Shown piece by piece: positions 8,200 to 16,142 of a stretch of 64,000 bases of DNA (its first letter is position 1; each line of letters opens with the position of its first letter). This stretch comes from Pseudomonas parafulva NBRC 16636 = DSM 17004 (GTDB lineage: Bacteria > Pseudomonadota > Gammaproteobacteria > Pseudomonadales > Pseudomonadaceae). The stretch spans positions 59,110-123,109 of the forward strand of contig NZ_BBIU01000019.1 of the NCBI RefSeq assembly GCF_000730645.1. The letters run 5' to 3'. The position numbers and the translations under genes are program-made. The notes under the pieces are model-generated. The model had not been told where the DNA came from and searched no databases. It was given only the letters and a program-made list of their open reading frames with translations.

Positions 8200-9188
8200 A
8201 CCGCTGGGTCTGGCTGGCGCTGGCGTTGCTGGGCGCAGCGCTGGTGCCGGCACTGCTGGGCGGCACCGAACTGCTGCCCAGGCTCAGCCGTTTCGACCCG
8301 CAATTGCTGCTGACCTTGGTTGGCATGATCGTGCTGTGCTGGGTGCTGAATGCACTACGCCTGCGCCTGCTATTGGGCGAACAAGCCCGGCACGTTACCC
8401 CTGTGCGCACCCTGGGCGTGGTGATGGCCACCGAATTTGCCATTTGCACCACACCCGGGGGCAGCGGCGGCCCGTTGACGCTGATGGCCCTGCTCGCCCG
8501 GGACCGCATCAGCCCTGCACGCAGTGGCGCAGTCTTCGCCACCGACCAACTGAACGACCTGGTGTTCTTCTTCTGCGCCATGCTGGCGATTGCCGGCTAT
8601 GCACTGTTCCACAGCCTGGGCCGCAGCCAGCTGAGCATGCTGTTGGGCAGCGCTGCGCTGCTATGTGCGGCGCTGGCCGCTGTGGTAGTGCTGTTGCGCT
8701 ACAGGCGCCCGGTAATGCGCGCCAATGGCAGGCTGATACAGCGGCTGGGCGTCAGTGCCCCACGCAAGCGGCGCTGGGCCCGCAAGCTGCTGCGCTTCAC
8801 GCAGGCCCTGGCGCAGACCTGGCAGTTGCCCAAGCGCACCCTTGCGCTGGTATTCACCCTCACCTGCGCCCACTGGGGCCTGCGTTACAGTGTGCTGTAC
8901 CTGGTGGTGAGGGGCCTGGGCACGGACCTGGGCTGGATCCCCAGCTTCCTGGTGCAGATGCTGTCACTCAGTGCCGGCCAGTTCAGCATGATGCCCGGTG
9001 GTGCCGGGGCAGCCGAACTGACGTCGGCCAGCCTGTTGACGCCGATGCTGGGCAGCTCGACGGCAGCGGCGGCGATCCTCCTGTGGCGGGCTGTCACGTA
9101 CTACTTTTACCTGTTGGCGGGTGGGCCGGTGTTTGTGGCTCTACTGGCTCGCCCGCTGCTGGAGCGCTGGCGCCGCCAGGCGGGTTGA
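8196..9188 (+). CDS. YbhN/LPG-synthase-like membrane protein
   Basis: This 330-aa polytopic inner membrane protein belongs to the UPF0104/LPG_synthase_TM family, which resembles the flippase half of lysyl-phosphatidylglycerol synthases but without the aminoacyl-transferase domain. About eight hydrophobic helices are visible. Conserved family-like blocks include EFAICTTPGGSGGPLT near residue 78, ATDQLNDLVFFF near residue 113, and SAGQFSMMPGGAGAAE near residue 259. It is the third gene of the coupled glycosyltransferase-deacetylase operon, so a natural guess is translocation of the glycolipid made by the first two. That role is inference only. It ends shortly before genes on the opposite strand. 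Confidence 0.82.
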   Translation: MNRWVWLALALLGAALVPALLGGTELLPRLSRFDPQLLLTLVGMIVLCWVLNALRLRLLLGEQARHVTPVRTLGVVMATEFAICTTPGGSGGPLTLMALLARDRISPARSGAVFATDQLNDLVFFFCAMLAIAGYALFHSLGRSQLSMLLGSAALLCAALAAVVVLLRYRRPVMRANGRLIQRLGVSAPRKRRWARKLLRFTQALAQTWQLPKRTLALVFTLTCAHWGLRYSVLYLVVRGLGTDLGWIPSFLVQMLSLSAGQFSMMPGGAGAAELTSASLLTPMLGSSTAAAAILLWRAVTYYFYLLAGGPVFVALLARPLLERWRRQAG

Positions 9189-9327
9189 GCTGCTGCCAGA
9201 GCGCCGCGGCGCCGGGGAAATCGGTGCCGTCGGTAGGCTCCAGGGCCTCGGGGTCAAAACGGGCAAGGCAACCCTCACCCAGTGTGGGCGGTAACGAGGC
9301 GGTCGGGGCATTGCGCTGCCGGGCCAT
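9094..9327 (-). CDS. Doubtful 77-aa hypothetical protein
   Basis: This open frame begins 23 bases after the purU stop and is preceded by GGGAG at a suitable distance on the same strand. The protein is Pro- and Ala-rich and low in complexity toward the end, with no recognisable domain. Its last third overlaps the 3' end of the YbhN-like gene on the other strand, which is a reason for doubt. It could be a small gene cotranscribed with purU, or chance. Confidence 0.35.
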   Translation of the reverse strand: MARQRNAPTASLPPTLGEGCLARFDPEALEPTDGTDFPGAAALWQQLNPPGGASAPAAGEPVEPQTPAHPPTGKSST

Positions 9328-9350
9328 GTGTCACCGCTCCCCTGCCAGAC

Positions 9351-10202
9351 TCAATCGAACACGACAGTCTTGTTGCCGTGCACCAGTACCCGGTCTTCCA
9401 GGTGATAACGCAGGCCGCGGGCCAGCACCATCTTTTCTACGTCCCGGCCGAAGCGGACCATGTCTTCGATGCTGTCGGCATGGTTCACCCGCACCACGTC
9501 CTGTTCGATGATCGGGCCGGCGTCCAGCTCTTGAGTGACGTAGTGGCAGGTGGCGCCGATCAGCTTCACACCACGCAAAGCAGCCTGATGATACGGCTTG
9601 GCACCCACGAAGGACGGCAGGAAGCTGTGGTGGATGTTGATGACCTTCTCGGCGTAATCCTGGCACAGCTGTGGCGGCAGGATTTGCATATAGCGGGCCA
9701 GCACCACCACATCGGCCGCGTGCTCCTGAACCAGGCGCGACACTTCGGCGAACGCTGGCGCCTTGTCCGCAGGGTCTACAGGCACATGGAAGAATGGAAT
9801 ACCGTGCCATTCGACCATGCTGCGCAGGTCGTTATGGTTGGAGATGACACAGGGGATATCGCAATCGAGTTCATCCGTGTGCCAGCGGTGCAGCAAATCG
9901 GCCAGGCAATGGGACTCACGGCTGGCCATCAACACAACGCGCTTCTTTTGCGCCGAATCGGTGATGCGCCACATCATGGAAAACTCTTCGGCAATCGGCG
10001 CAAAGGCTTCGCGGAAGGCTTCAATACCAAAGGGCAAGGATTCTGCGCGGATTTCATGACGCATGAAGAACCAACCGCTCTGCACGTCAGAGTGGTGGCT
10101 GGCTTCGTTGATCCAGCCGTTGTACAACGCCAGGAAATTACTGACTTTCGCCACGATGCCGACGCGGTCGGGGCAAGCGATCACCAGACGGTAGGTGCGC
10201 AT
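9351..10202 (-). CDS. purU: Formyltetrahydrofolate deformylase PurU
   Basis: This 283-aa cytoplasmic enzyme hydrolyses 10-formyl-THF to THF and formate, balancing one-carbon pools and supplying formate. An N-terminal ACT domain (about 1-80, starting MRTYRLVIACPDRVGI) precedes a formyl-transferase domain with the catalytic triad residues in INIHHSFLPSF and QELDAGPII. An in-frame start eight codons upstream exists, but MRTYRL matches the family start and length. The gene is divergent from turA across an AT-rich spacer. Pseudomonads carry several purU copies; this one sits outside the sarcosine and glycine-betaine gene clusters, so a housekeeping role is likely but not shown. Confidence 0.93.
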   Translation of the reverse strand: MRTYRLVIACPDRVGIVAKVSNFLALYNGWINEASHHSDVQSGWFFMRHEIRAESLPFGIEAFREAFAPIAEEFSMMWRITDSAQKKRVVLMASRESHCLADLLHRWHTDELDCDIPCVISNHNDLRSMVEWHGIPFFHVPVDPADKAPAFAEVSRLVQEHAADVVVLARYMQILPPQLCQDYAEKVINIHHSFLPSFVGAKPYHQAALRGVKLIGATCHYVTQELDAGPIIEQDVVRVNHADSIEDMVRFGRDVEKMVLARGLRYHLEDRVLVHGNKTVVFD

Positions 10203-10417
10203 GAATAAGACTCCAGAACTTCGCAAAGGCGCACATTCTAGCGGCCCGCCAGAAAAAACGCAGTAATGATTGAGGGGGCGGGCGCGAATCGTTGACCACG
10301 TGAATCAAGGCATTGTCTGACAAGACGGACAGACGAGACCGTCGCTTAATGTAAATTTTTGTTCACCCAGAGATATGTTGTCACAGCTTAATTAACAGTT
10401 AATGCCGCAATAACATG

Positions 10418-10446
10418 TTTACTTGCGAGTATCGCCTGTCTATTAT
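10418..10446 (+). promoter_or_regulatory. Probable turA promoter in AT-rich DNA
   Basis: TTTACT (10418-10423) and TATTAT (10441-10446) are separated by 17 bases, 40 bases before the turA start. The surrounding 10340-10450 stretch is the most AT-rich part of this region, including TTAATTAACAGTTAATG. That is the kind of DNA bound by MvaT/TurA proteins, so autoregulation is plausible. Confidence 0.55.
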
Positions 10447-10485
10447 TGCCCCACACATTTCCGAACACGCATTAAGGAACACTCC

Positions 10486-10863
10486 ATGTCCCTGATCAAC
10501 GAGTACCGCGCCACCGAAGAAGCCATCAAGGAACTTCAGGCCCGCCTGGCCAACCTGTCCCAGGATGACAAGCTGAAAAAAGAACTGGAGTTCGAAGGCA
10601 AACTGCGCACCTTGATGGGTGAATATTCCAAGTCGCTGCGTGACATCATTGCCCTGCTCGACCCGGATTCCAAACTGAGCAAAGCACCCCGTGGCGCCGT
10701 CAAGCCAACCGCTACCAAGCGTGCCCGCAAGGTCAAGCAATACAAAAACCCGCACAACGGTGAAGTCATCGAAACCAAAGGCGGCAACCACAAAACCCTG
10801 AAAGAGTGGAAAGCCAATTGGGGTGGTGATGTGGTTGAAAGCTGGGCCACCTTGCTGGACTGA
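10486..10863 (+). CDS. turA: MvaT-family nucleoid protein TurA
   Basis: This 125-aa H-NS-like protein of the MvaT family silences AT-rich and horizontally acquired DNA. The N-terminal half is a coiled-coil oligomerisation domain starting SLINEYRATEEAIKEL; a linker with RGAVKP follows; the C-terminal DNA-binding domain contains YKNPHNGEVIETKGGNHKTL, typical of MvaT. P. putida has several paralogues (TurA to TurE). Context beside purU and sbcB agrees with turA as I remember it (PP_1366), but the exact paralogue would need alignment. The ATG at 10486 follows AAGGA. A strong terminator follows. The AT-rich upstream region suggests the gene may bind its own promoter. Confidence 0.9.
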   Translation: MSLINEYRATEEAIKELQARLANLSQDDKLKKELEFEGKLRTLMGEYSKSLRDIIALLDPDSKLSKAPRGAVKPTATKRARKVKQYKNPHNGEVIETKGGNHKTLKEWKANWGGDVVESWATLLD

Positions 10864-10890
10864 TTGTCCTGCACCGCAGGGTTGCCCAAT

Positions 10891-10922
10891 AAAAAACGCC
10901 GGCGTATTACCGGCGTTTTTTA
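10891..10922. terminator. Bidirectional terminator between turA and sbcB
   Basis: AACGCCGG (895-902 of the 10 kb block) pairs with CCGGCGTT (910-917), with a run of A before and a run of T after. It can therefore end both turA and the convergent sbcB transcript. Confidence 0.9.
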
Positions 10923-10932
10923 TTGGCCGGTT

Positions 10933-12366
10933 TTAAGCGATGGCTAATTGCGCTTGCAAGTGCCGGGTGTGAAGCTGCCAGGCTTGCAACACCTGCTGTC
11001 CTGCTGGGTCTGCCCCAGGCCATGCGAGCTCCAGGGCCTTGGCGAAATCGCCGAGGGTGTTCGGCGCGCCCCACTGCGGGTCAAGCAGGCGCTGTCGGCA
11101 GAAATCCTGCCAGCGTTGCTGTTCCTGCCCATTCAAGGTATCTGGAAAATTACGCGCCCGGTAACGGAACAACAGTTCGGGCAACCGTGGGTCATCGAAC
11201 ATCCACTGCCCATGCCCCAACTGGGCAGGGTCCGAGGTACGCACGTGTTCGCACAAGCGGCGGTCACGCTCGCCCAGAAAACCGTCGTACAACTGCTGCT
11301 CAGGGTCGGCACTCGGCGCAAACGCTTCTTTGCCATAAATGAGTTGAAGCTTGTCCTGCCATTGCACCTGCTGGTTGGCCAAGTCTTCCCCACGGCGTTG
11401 TAACATCGGCACATCCAGGCCCAGCCGTAGTTGATCCTGAGGGCGCAACACCGAAAGCGGCGTCACTACTGGGCAACGGTTGATCTGTATTAGTTTGAGC
11501 GGGACCGGTAATTCACCCTCTGCCAATTCATCACGCCGGGTGTACAAACGCTGGCGCAAAGTTTCAGCAGTTTCCCACACAAGCGGTGAGGTTTCCTGAT
11601 GCAGGTCGCACACAATCAGTGCATTGCGGTTGTGCGGATGCCACGCCAGTGGCAACACCACCCCCAAATAATTACGGGCGGCAGAAAAGCGACCCGATAT
11701 ATGCACCAGCGGCTGCAACAAGCGTATCTGCTCCATCACCTTGTGCTTGCTGCGTAGCTGGAAAAGCCATTCATATAACTTTGGCTGTTGCTGGCGAATC
11801 AAGCGCGCCAGAGCGATGGTGGCCCGTACGTCGGAAAGCGCTTCGTGGGCATGGCCATGGTCAATCCCGTTTGCCTTGGTCAGTAACTCGAGGCGCAGGC
11901 TGGTACGCCCCTCCTGTTGCGGCCATTCAATCCCCTCAGGCCTGAGCGCATAAGCGGTGCGCACCACGTCGATCAGGTCCCAACGGCTGTTACCCCCCTG
12001 CCATTCACGGGCGTAGGGGTCGAAGAAGTTGCGGTAAAGGCTATAGCGCGTCACTTCATCGTCGAACCGCAGGGTGTTGTAGCCGGCCCCACAGGTGCCG
12101 GGCTGAGCCAGCTGTGCATACACCCGGGACATGAATTCAGCTTCGCACAGGCCCTGCTCGACGAGCTGCTGCGGGGTGATACCGGTCACCAGACAGGCCG
12201 CTGGGTGCGGCAGGATGTCATCGGACGGCCGACAGTAAAGGTTGATGGGTTCGTCGATTTCGTTCAGCTCGAAATCGGTGCGCAGCCCGGCCATCTGCAA
12301 AGGGCGGTCGCGGCGCGGGTTGATACCGGTGGTTTCGTAGTCGTGCCAGAAAATGCTTGCGGTCAC
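10933..12366 (-). CDS. sbcB: Exodeoxyribonuclease I
   Basis: This 477-aa 3'-5' single-strand DNA exonuclease is used in mismatch repair and recombination. The N-terminal DEDDh exonuclease domain shows FWHDYETTGINP (first acidic pair), GYNTLRFDDEV, and HEALSDVRATIALA with the catalytic His and Asp. The rest matches ExoI accessory domains (SH3-like and C-terminal helical). I chose the GTG at 12366 (VTASIFWHDYE) rather than the upstream ATG at 12414, because AGGACG precedes it at good spacing and the exonuclease family begins just before the first catalytic Asp. It converges on turA with a shared terminator. Confidence 0.92.
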   Translation of the reverse strand: MTASIFWHDYETTGINPRRDRPLQMAGLRTDFELNEIDEPINLYCRPSDDILPHPAACLVTGITPQQLVEQGLCEAEFMSRVYAQLAQPGTCGAGYNTLRFDDEVTRYSLYRNFFDPYAREWQGGNSRWDLIDVVRTAYALRPEGIEWPQQEGRTSLRLELLTKANGIDHGHAHEALSDVRATIALARLIRQQQPKLYEWLFQLRSKHKVMEQIRLLQPLVHISGRFSAARNYLGVVLPLAWHPHNRNALIVCDLHQETSPLVWETAETLRQRLYTRRDELAEGELPVPLKLIQINRCPVVTPLSVLRPQDQLRLGLDVPMLQRRGEDLANQQVQWQDKLQLIYGKEAFAPSADPEQQLYDGFLGERDRRLCEHVRTSDPAQLGHGQWMFDDPRLPELLFRYRARNFPDTLNGQEQQRWQDFCRQRLLDPQWGAPNTLGDFAKALELAWPGADPAGQQVLQAWQLHTRHLQAQLAIA

Positions 12367-12443
12367 GGGGTCGTCCTGTAGCGGGGTCGACCCGATTCTA
12401 ACGCGATTCCCCAATGTCGAGGCTCAAGGGCGCCTACGGCAGG

Positions 12444-12803
12444 TCAGACGGGGGCGTTGGCGGCGCGAAAGCTGAAGTATTCCTGCAGTGACTTCACAAA
12501 GTCGTCGAATTCGCGCGGCGCCTGCAGCAGCATGAAGCCAGAATCGTAGTGCCCTGGTGTCTGGTCCTCACGGCACCACAGGCAACTGGCGGTCAGGTTG
12601 ACGAACTGGTGCCCGCCGCCCTGCAACGGCAAGCGTAATTGCAGTTCGTAATCAGGGCCTACCAGCACGGGCAGCTCACTGATGACCATCAACCCGGCCT
12701 CCGACGCGTTCCCCAACAGGCCGATCTCCTGACCGGTAAAACGGTTGAAGACCTGAAGAACGAAGGGTAATTGATGGCGTTGTATATTGCGCTTGTTGAA
12801 CAT
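12444..12803 (-). CDS. PilZ domain protein
   Basis: This 119-aa cytoplasmic protein is composed of little more than one PilZ domain. It has the usual beta-barrel pattern with GNASEAGLMVISE near residues 31-43, and near the N-terminus a basic KRNIQRHQLPF stretch, similar to but weaker than the canonical c-di-GMP-binding RxxxR. Family members bind cyclic di-GMP or act as partners in motility and exopolysaccharide control. Whether this one binds the nucleotide is uncertain because the Arg spacing here (RNIQR) must be checked against known binders. It is transcribed with or after the TPR lipoprotein gene on the same strand, with a gap of about 120 bases. Confidence 0.85.
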   Translation of the reverse strand: MFNKRNIQRHQLPFVLQVFNRFTGQEIGLLGNASEAGLMVISELPVLVGPDYELQLRLPLQGGGHQFVNLTASCLWCREDQTPGHYDSGFMLLQAPREFDDFVKSLQEYFSFRAANAPV

Positions 12804-12924
12804 GGCGGTTGATGCAGTCCGTTCCTGGCCAGGAATGCGTGGAACTGGCGGTTTTTGTAACAGCTGAGTTACAGATTAGCGCAGGGCGCCTGCTAACTCT
12901 CACAAAATAGAACACACCTTGGCA

Positions 12925-13311
12925 TTATCGCCAAGGTGCAGTCGTCGCCGGCTTGGCGATGGCGGGTTCGCCACTGCGATAATGGCCGAGCCGCTCCAGT
13001 GTCTGCAGGCGCGCTTGCGCCCGGTAGGCGTATTCGTTGCCGGGGTAGCGCTGAATCAGGTACTGGTAGGTTTGTGCAGCATCCACATACAGCGCCTGAC
13101 GCTCCAGGCACTGGCCACGCAGCAATGCAACCTCGGGGTGGATGAACGGGCGGGCTCGGCTGGCACGGTCGACCTGGGACAACTCGAGCATGACCCGCTG
13201 GCAGTCGCCACGGTCGTAGGCGCGGTAGGCGTTGTTCAGGTGATGGTCCATCGACCAGCGGGTACAACCGACGGCGCTGGCGGCCAGGGCTAAAACGATC
13301 AGGGTGCGCAT
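12925..13311 (-). CDS. TPR-type lipoprotein
   Basis: This 128-aa protein has a lipoprotein signal peptide, MRTLIVLALAASAVGC, with the lipidated Cys at residue 16. The mature part has helical repeats resembling tetratricopeptides: AYRAYDRGDCQRVMLELSQ and AAQTYQYLIQRYPGNEYAYR. It would sit at the outer membrane as a scaffold, similar to small periplasmic TPR lipoproteins; the partner is unknown. GGAGAC precedes the ATG. It is divergent from pykA, and a longer in-frame extension upstream is only the antisense of pykA. Confidence 0.8.
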   Translation of the reverse strand: MRTLIVLALAASAVGCTRWSMDHHLNNAYRAYDRGDCQRVMLELSQVDRASRARPFIHPEVALLRGQCLERQALYVDAAQTYQYLIQRYPGNEYAYRAQARLQTLERLGHYRSGEPAIAKPATTAPWR

Positions 13312-13470
13312 GGGTGTCTCCTTTGCTGTCCAGCTTATCGGCCGCTGCCGACGTTTCTTCAGCCATGGCGCGACGGGCTGTGGGTAGAGCATCAGGTAGT
13401 GAAACGGAAAAATGACTACAGCAAGATTCAGGAGTAGCCTTTCGCTGCGCTTCAATACAGGAGTCTGTGC

Positions 13471-14925
13471 ATGACCATCCGCCGCACCAAAATCGTCGCC
13501 ACCCTTGGCCCAGCCAGCAATTCGCCGGAAGTGATCGAACAACTGATCCACGCCGGCCTGGACGTGGCACGCCTGAACTTCTCTCACGGCACCCCGGACG
13601 AGCACAAGGCCCGCGCCCGCCTGATTCGTGACATCGCCGCCAAGAACGGCCGCCATGTCGCACTGCTGGGCGACCTGCAAGGCCCGAAGATCCGCATCGC
13701 CAAGTTCGCCAACAAGCGCATCGAATTGAAGATCGGTGACAAGTTCACCTTCTCCACCGCTCACCCGCTGACCGAAGGCAACCAGGATATCGTCGGTATC
13801 GACTACCCCGACCTGGTCAAGGACTGCGGCGTAGGTGACGAACTGCTGCTCGACGACGGCCGTGTGGTCATGCGCGTTGAAACCGCCACCGCAGACGCCC
13901 TGCACTGCGTGGTGATCATTGGTGGCCCGCTGTCGGACCACAAGGGCATCAACCGCAAAGGCGGTGGCCTGACCGCCCCGGCCCTGACCGAGAAGGACAA
14001 GGCCGACATCAAGCTGGCAGCCGAAATGGACCTGGATTACCTGGCCGTTTCCTTCCCACGCGATGCCAGCGATATGGAATACGCCCGCAAACTGCGTGAC
14101 GAAGCGGGCGGCAGCGCCTGGCTGGTCGCCAAGATCGAGCGCGCCGAGGCGGTTGCCGACGACGAAACCCTCGACAAGCTGATCGCTGCCTCCGATGCGG
14201 TGATGGTTGCCCGCGGTGACCTGGGTGTGGAAATCGGCGACGCCGAACTGATCGCCATCCAGAAGAAGATCATCCAGCACGCACGCCGCAACAACAAAGC
14301 GGTGATCGTGGCGACCCAGATGATGGAGTCGATGATCCAGAACCCGATGCCCACCCGTGCCGAAGTGTCCGACGTGGCCAACGCCGTGCTCGACAACACC
14401 GACGCGGTCATGCTGTCGGCCGAAAGTGCCGCCGGTGCTTACCCGATCGAGGCCGTGCAAGCCATGGCGCGCATCTGCCTGGGCGCCGAGAAGCACCCGA
14501 CCAGCCAGCGCTCCAGCCACCGCCTGCACACCACCTTCGAGCGCTGTGACGAAAGCATCGCGCTGGCGGCCATGTATACCGCCAACCACTTCCCTGGGGT
14601 AAAGGCGATCATCGCCCTGACCGAAAGTGGCTACACCCCGTTGATCATGTCGCGCCTGCGCTCGCATGTGCCGATCTTCGCCCTGTCGCCACACCGTGCC
14701 ACCCAGGCTCGCGCCTCGATGTTCCGCGGTGTGTACCCGATCGACTTCGACCCGGCATCGTTGCCGGCCGACAAGGTCAGCCAGGCAGCGGTCGACGAAC
14801 TGCTCAAGCGTGGCCTGGTGGAACAGGGTGACTGGGTGATCCTGACCAAAGGCGACAGCTACCACACCATCGGTGGCACCAATGGCATGAAGATCCTGCA
14901 TGTGGGTGATCCGCTGGTCGGTTGA
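13471..14925 (+). CDS. pykA: Pyruvate kinase (PykA type)
   Basis: This 484-aa cytoplasmic enzyme converts phosphoenolpyruvate and ADP to pyruvate and ATP at the end of the Entner-Doudoroff route. The N-terminal TIM barrel starts RRTKIVATLGPAS. The active-site segment KIERAEAVADDETLDKLI and the MVARGDLGVEI motif are present near residues 220-255, and TQMMESMIQNPMPTRAE carries the substrate-binding Thr. The C-terminal domain is complete. Compared with the PykF isozyme, the sequence is closer to AMP-activated PykA as I remember it. AGGAG lies nine bases before the ATG. A short hairpin follows the gene. Confidence 0.94.
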   Translation: MTIRRTKIVATLGPASNSPEVIEQLIHAGLDVARLNFSHGTPDEHKARARLIRDIAAKNGRHVALLGDLQGPKIRIAKFANKRIELKIGDKFTFSTAHPLTEGNQDIVGIDYPDLVKDCGVGDELLLDDGRVVMRVETATADALHCVVIIGGPLSDHKGINRKGGGLTAPALTEKDKADIKLAAEMDLDYLAVSFPRDASDMEYARKLRDEAGGSAWLVAKIERAEAVADDETLDKLIAASDAVMVARGDLGVEIGDAELIAIQKKIIQHARRNNKAVIVATQMMESMIQNPMPTRAEVSDVANAVLDNTDAVMLSAESAAGAYPIEAVQAMARICLGAEKHPTSQRSSHRLHTTFERCDESIALAAMYTANHFPGVKAIIALTESGYTPLIMSRLRSHVPIFALSPHRATQARASMFRGVYPIDFDPASLPADKVSQAAVDELLKRGLVEQGDWVILTKGDSYHTIGGTNGMKILHVGDPLVG

Positions 14926-14941
14926 TCCAGCAGCGCGTCAG

Positions 14942-14958
14942 GGGCCGCTCCGCGGCCC
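14942..14958. terminator. Short hairpin between pykA and ferredoxin reductase gene
   Basis: GGGCCGC (14942-14948) pairs with GCGGCCC (14952-14958) around a three-base loop, between two convergent genes. There is no T-run. Confidence 0.45.
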
Positions 14959-14978
14959 TATCGCAGGCAAGTCTCCCG

Positions 14979-15899
14979 TCAGGCATGCCCCACAAACACA
15001 TCGGCGTACACCTGCCCCCGTGGCACACCGGCGATGAACAGCCGACGGGCAAAGCGTTCCACACGCGCCTGTGCACCGCACACCAGCGCCACAGTCTGCC
15101 GCGACGGCAGGCGCAAGCCGGCAAGCGCCTCGTCCATGTGCTCTGCCAGCACCAACTCCACACTCACCCCCTGCAGCTTGCGTAGTGCATCAGCCAGATA
15201 ATGCCCGGCACCGTCGTGCGCCACATGCACGAGCCTGATCTCACCCTGATGCCCCTGGCGCATCGCCTCGCGCAAGATACCCCACAGTGGGGCCAGGCCT
15301 GTACCTGCCGCCAGCAGCCACAACGGCCGCGCCTGCCAGTCCGGGTCGTAATGCAGGGCCCCGCCGCGCAGCTCGCCCAAGCGCACCGGGTCACCCACCT
15401 GCACAGCACGGGCAAGGTCACAAAACGCGCCGGGGTGACGGCAGTCGATATGAAACTCAAGGCATTCGTCCTCACCCGGCAAACTGGCGAGGGAATAGGG
15501 CCGTGCCACGCCGCCCAGCCACAACACCACGTGCTGCCCGGCTTGGTAGCGCACCGGCCGCTCCGGCCGCAGTTGCAGGCGCAGCACCGTGCCTGCCCAG
15601 CCCAGCGCGGCCACCGTGGCCATCACGCCATGCTGGCGCGGGTCGAACAACGCCACCTGCAGGTTCTCGACTACCCGGCACTGGCAGGCCAGCCGCCAGC
15701 CCTGGGCATGCTTGTCCAGGGCCAGGGCCTCGGGCAGCGCATCCAGCGGTTGCCCGGCTAGGCATTGCACAAGGCAAGCATGGCAGCTACCAGCCCTGCA
15801 GCTGTAGGGCACGTTCAGGCCAGCGTCGTTCAGGGCATCCAGCAGGTTGCTGCCGTTCGGTACTGTCCAGCGCTGCTCACCCACGCAGAGTTCGGGCAT
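14979..15899 (-). CDS. 2Fe-2S ferredoxin fused to FNR-type reductase
   Basis: This 306-aa electron-transfer flavoprotein has a plant-type 2Fe-2S ferredoxin domain first (1-95), with the cluster cysteines in YSCRAGSCHACLVQC and a later LACQC. A ferredoxin-NADP reductase-like FAD domain follows with RPYSLASLP, and then an NAD-binding domain with LLAAGTGLAPLWGI. The order (ferredoxin then reductase) is that of the reductase parts of oxygenases and of CDP-6-deoxy-delta-3,4-glucoseen-type reductases. No oxygenase gene is nearby, so the electron acceptor is unknown. The gene is divergent from fumarase and convergent with pykA, as in P. aeruginosa from memory. Confidence 0.85.
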   Translation of the reverse strand: MPELCVGEQRWTVPNGSNLLDALNDAGLNVPYSCRAGSCHACLVQCLAGQPLDALPEALALDKHAQGWRLACQCRVVENLQVALFDPRQHGVMATVAALGWAGTVLRLQLRPERPVRYQAGQHVVLWLGGVARPYSLASLPGEDECLEFHIDCRHPGAFCDLARAVQVGDPVRLGELRGGALHYDPDWQARPLWLLAAGTGLAPLWGILREAMRQGHQGEIRLVHVAHDGAGHYLADALRKLQGVSVELVLAEHMDEALAGLRLPSRQTVALVCGAQARVERFARRLFIAGVPRGQVYADVFVGHA

Positions 15900-16021
15900 G
15901 TTCGGTACAGTCTCCGGTGAATGGGGTGGTGTGGGCCGATTCTACGGCAGCAAAAAGGATGCCGGCCAGCGACCGACCAAGGTCCGCATCGGCTGCAGGT
16001 GTGCCAGGCCCTGATGCGCGC

Positions 16022-16027
16022 TATACT
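16022..16027 (+). promoter_or_regulatory. Probable -10 element of the fumarase gene
   Basis: TATACT lies 116 bases before the fumarase ATG, in a 243-base divergent spacer. No good -35 is seen at the right distance, so an activator or a weak promoter is likely. Confidence 0.4.
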
Positions 16028-16142
16028 GCCGCGCCTTTTTACGTCGGCCTGACCTGCCGGCGCCTGCAAGGCGCTTCGACACGCTGGTCGGCACCGTCGA
16101 GCGCCGTAATGAATGTTCCCGTCTTCAAGAGGAGCGCGCTGC

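Noticed and set aside
12925..14901. 658-codon minus-strand frame under pykA
   Set aside because: Only its last 128 codons (the TPR lipoprotein) are real; the rest is antisense to pykA.
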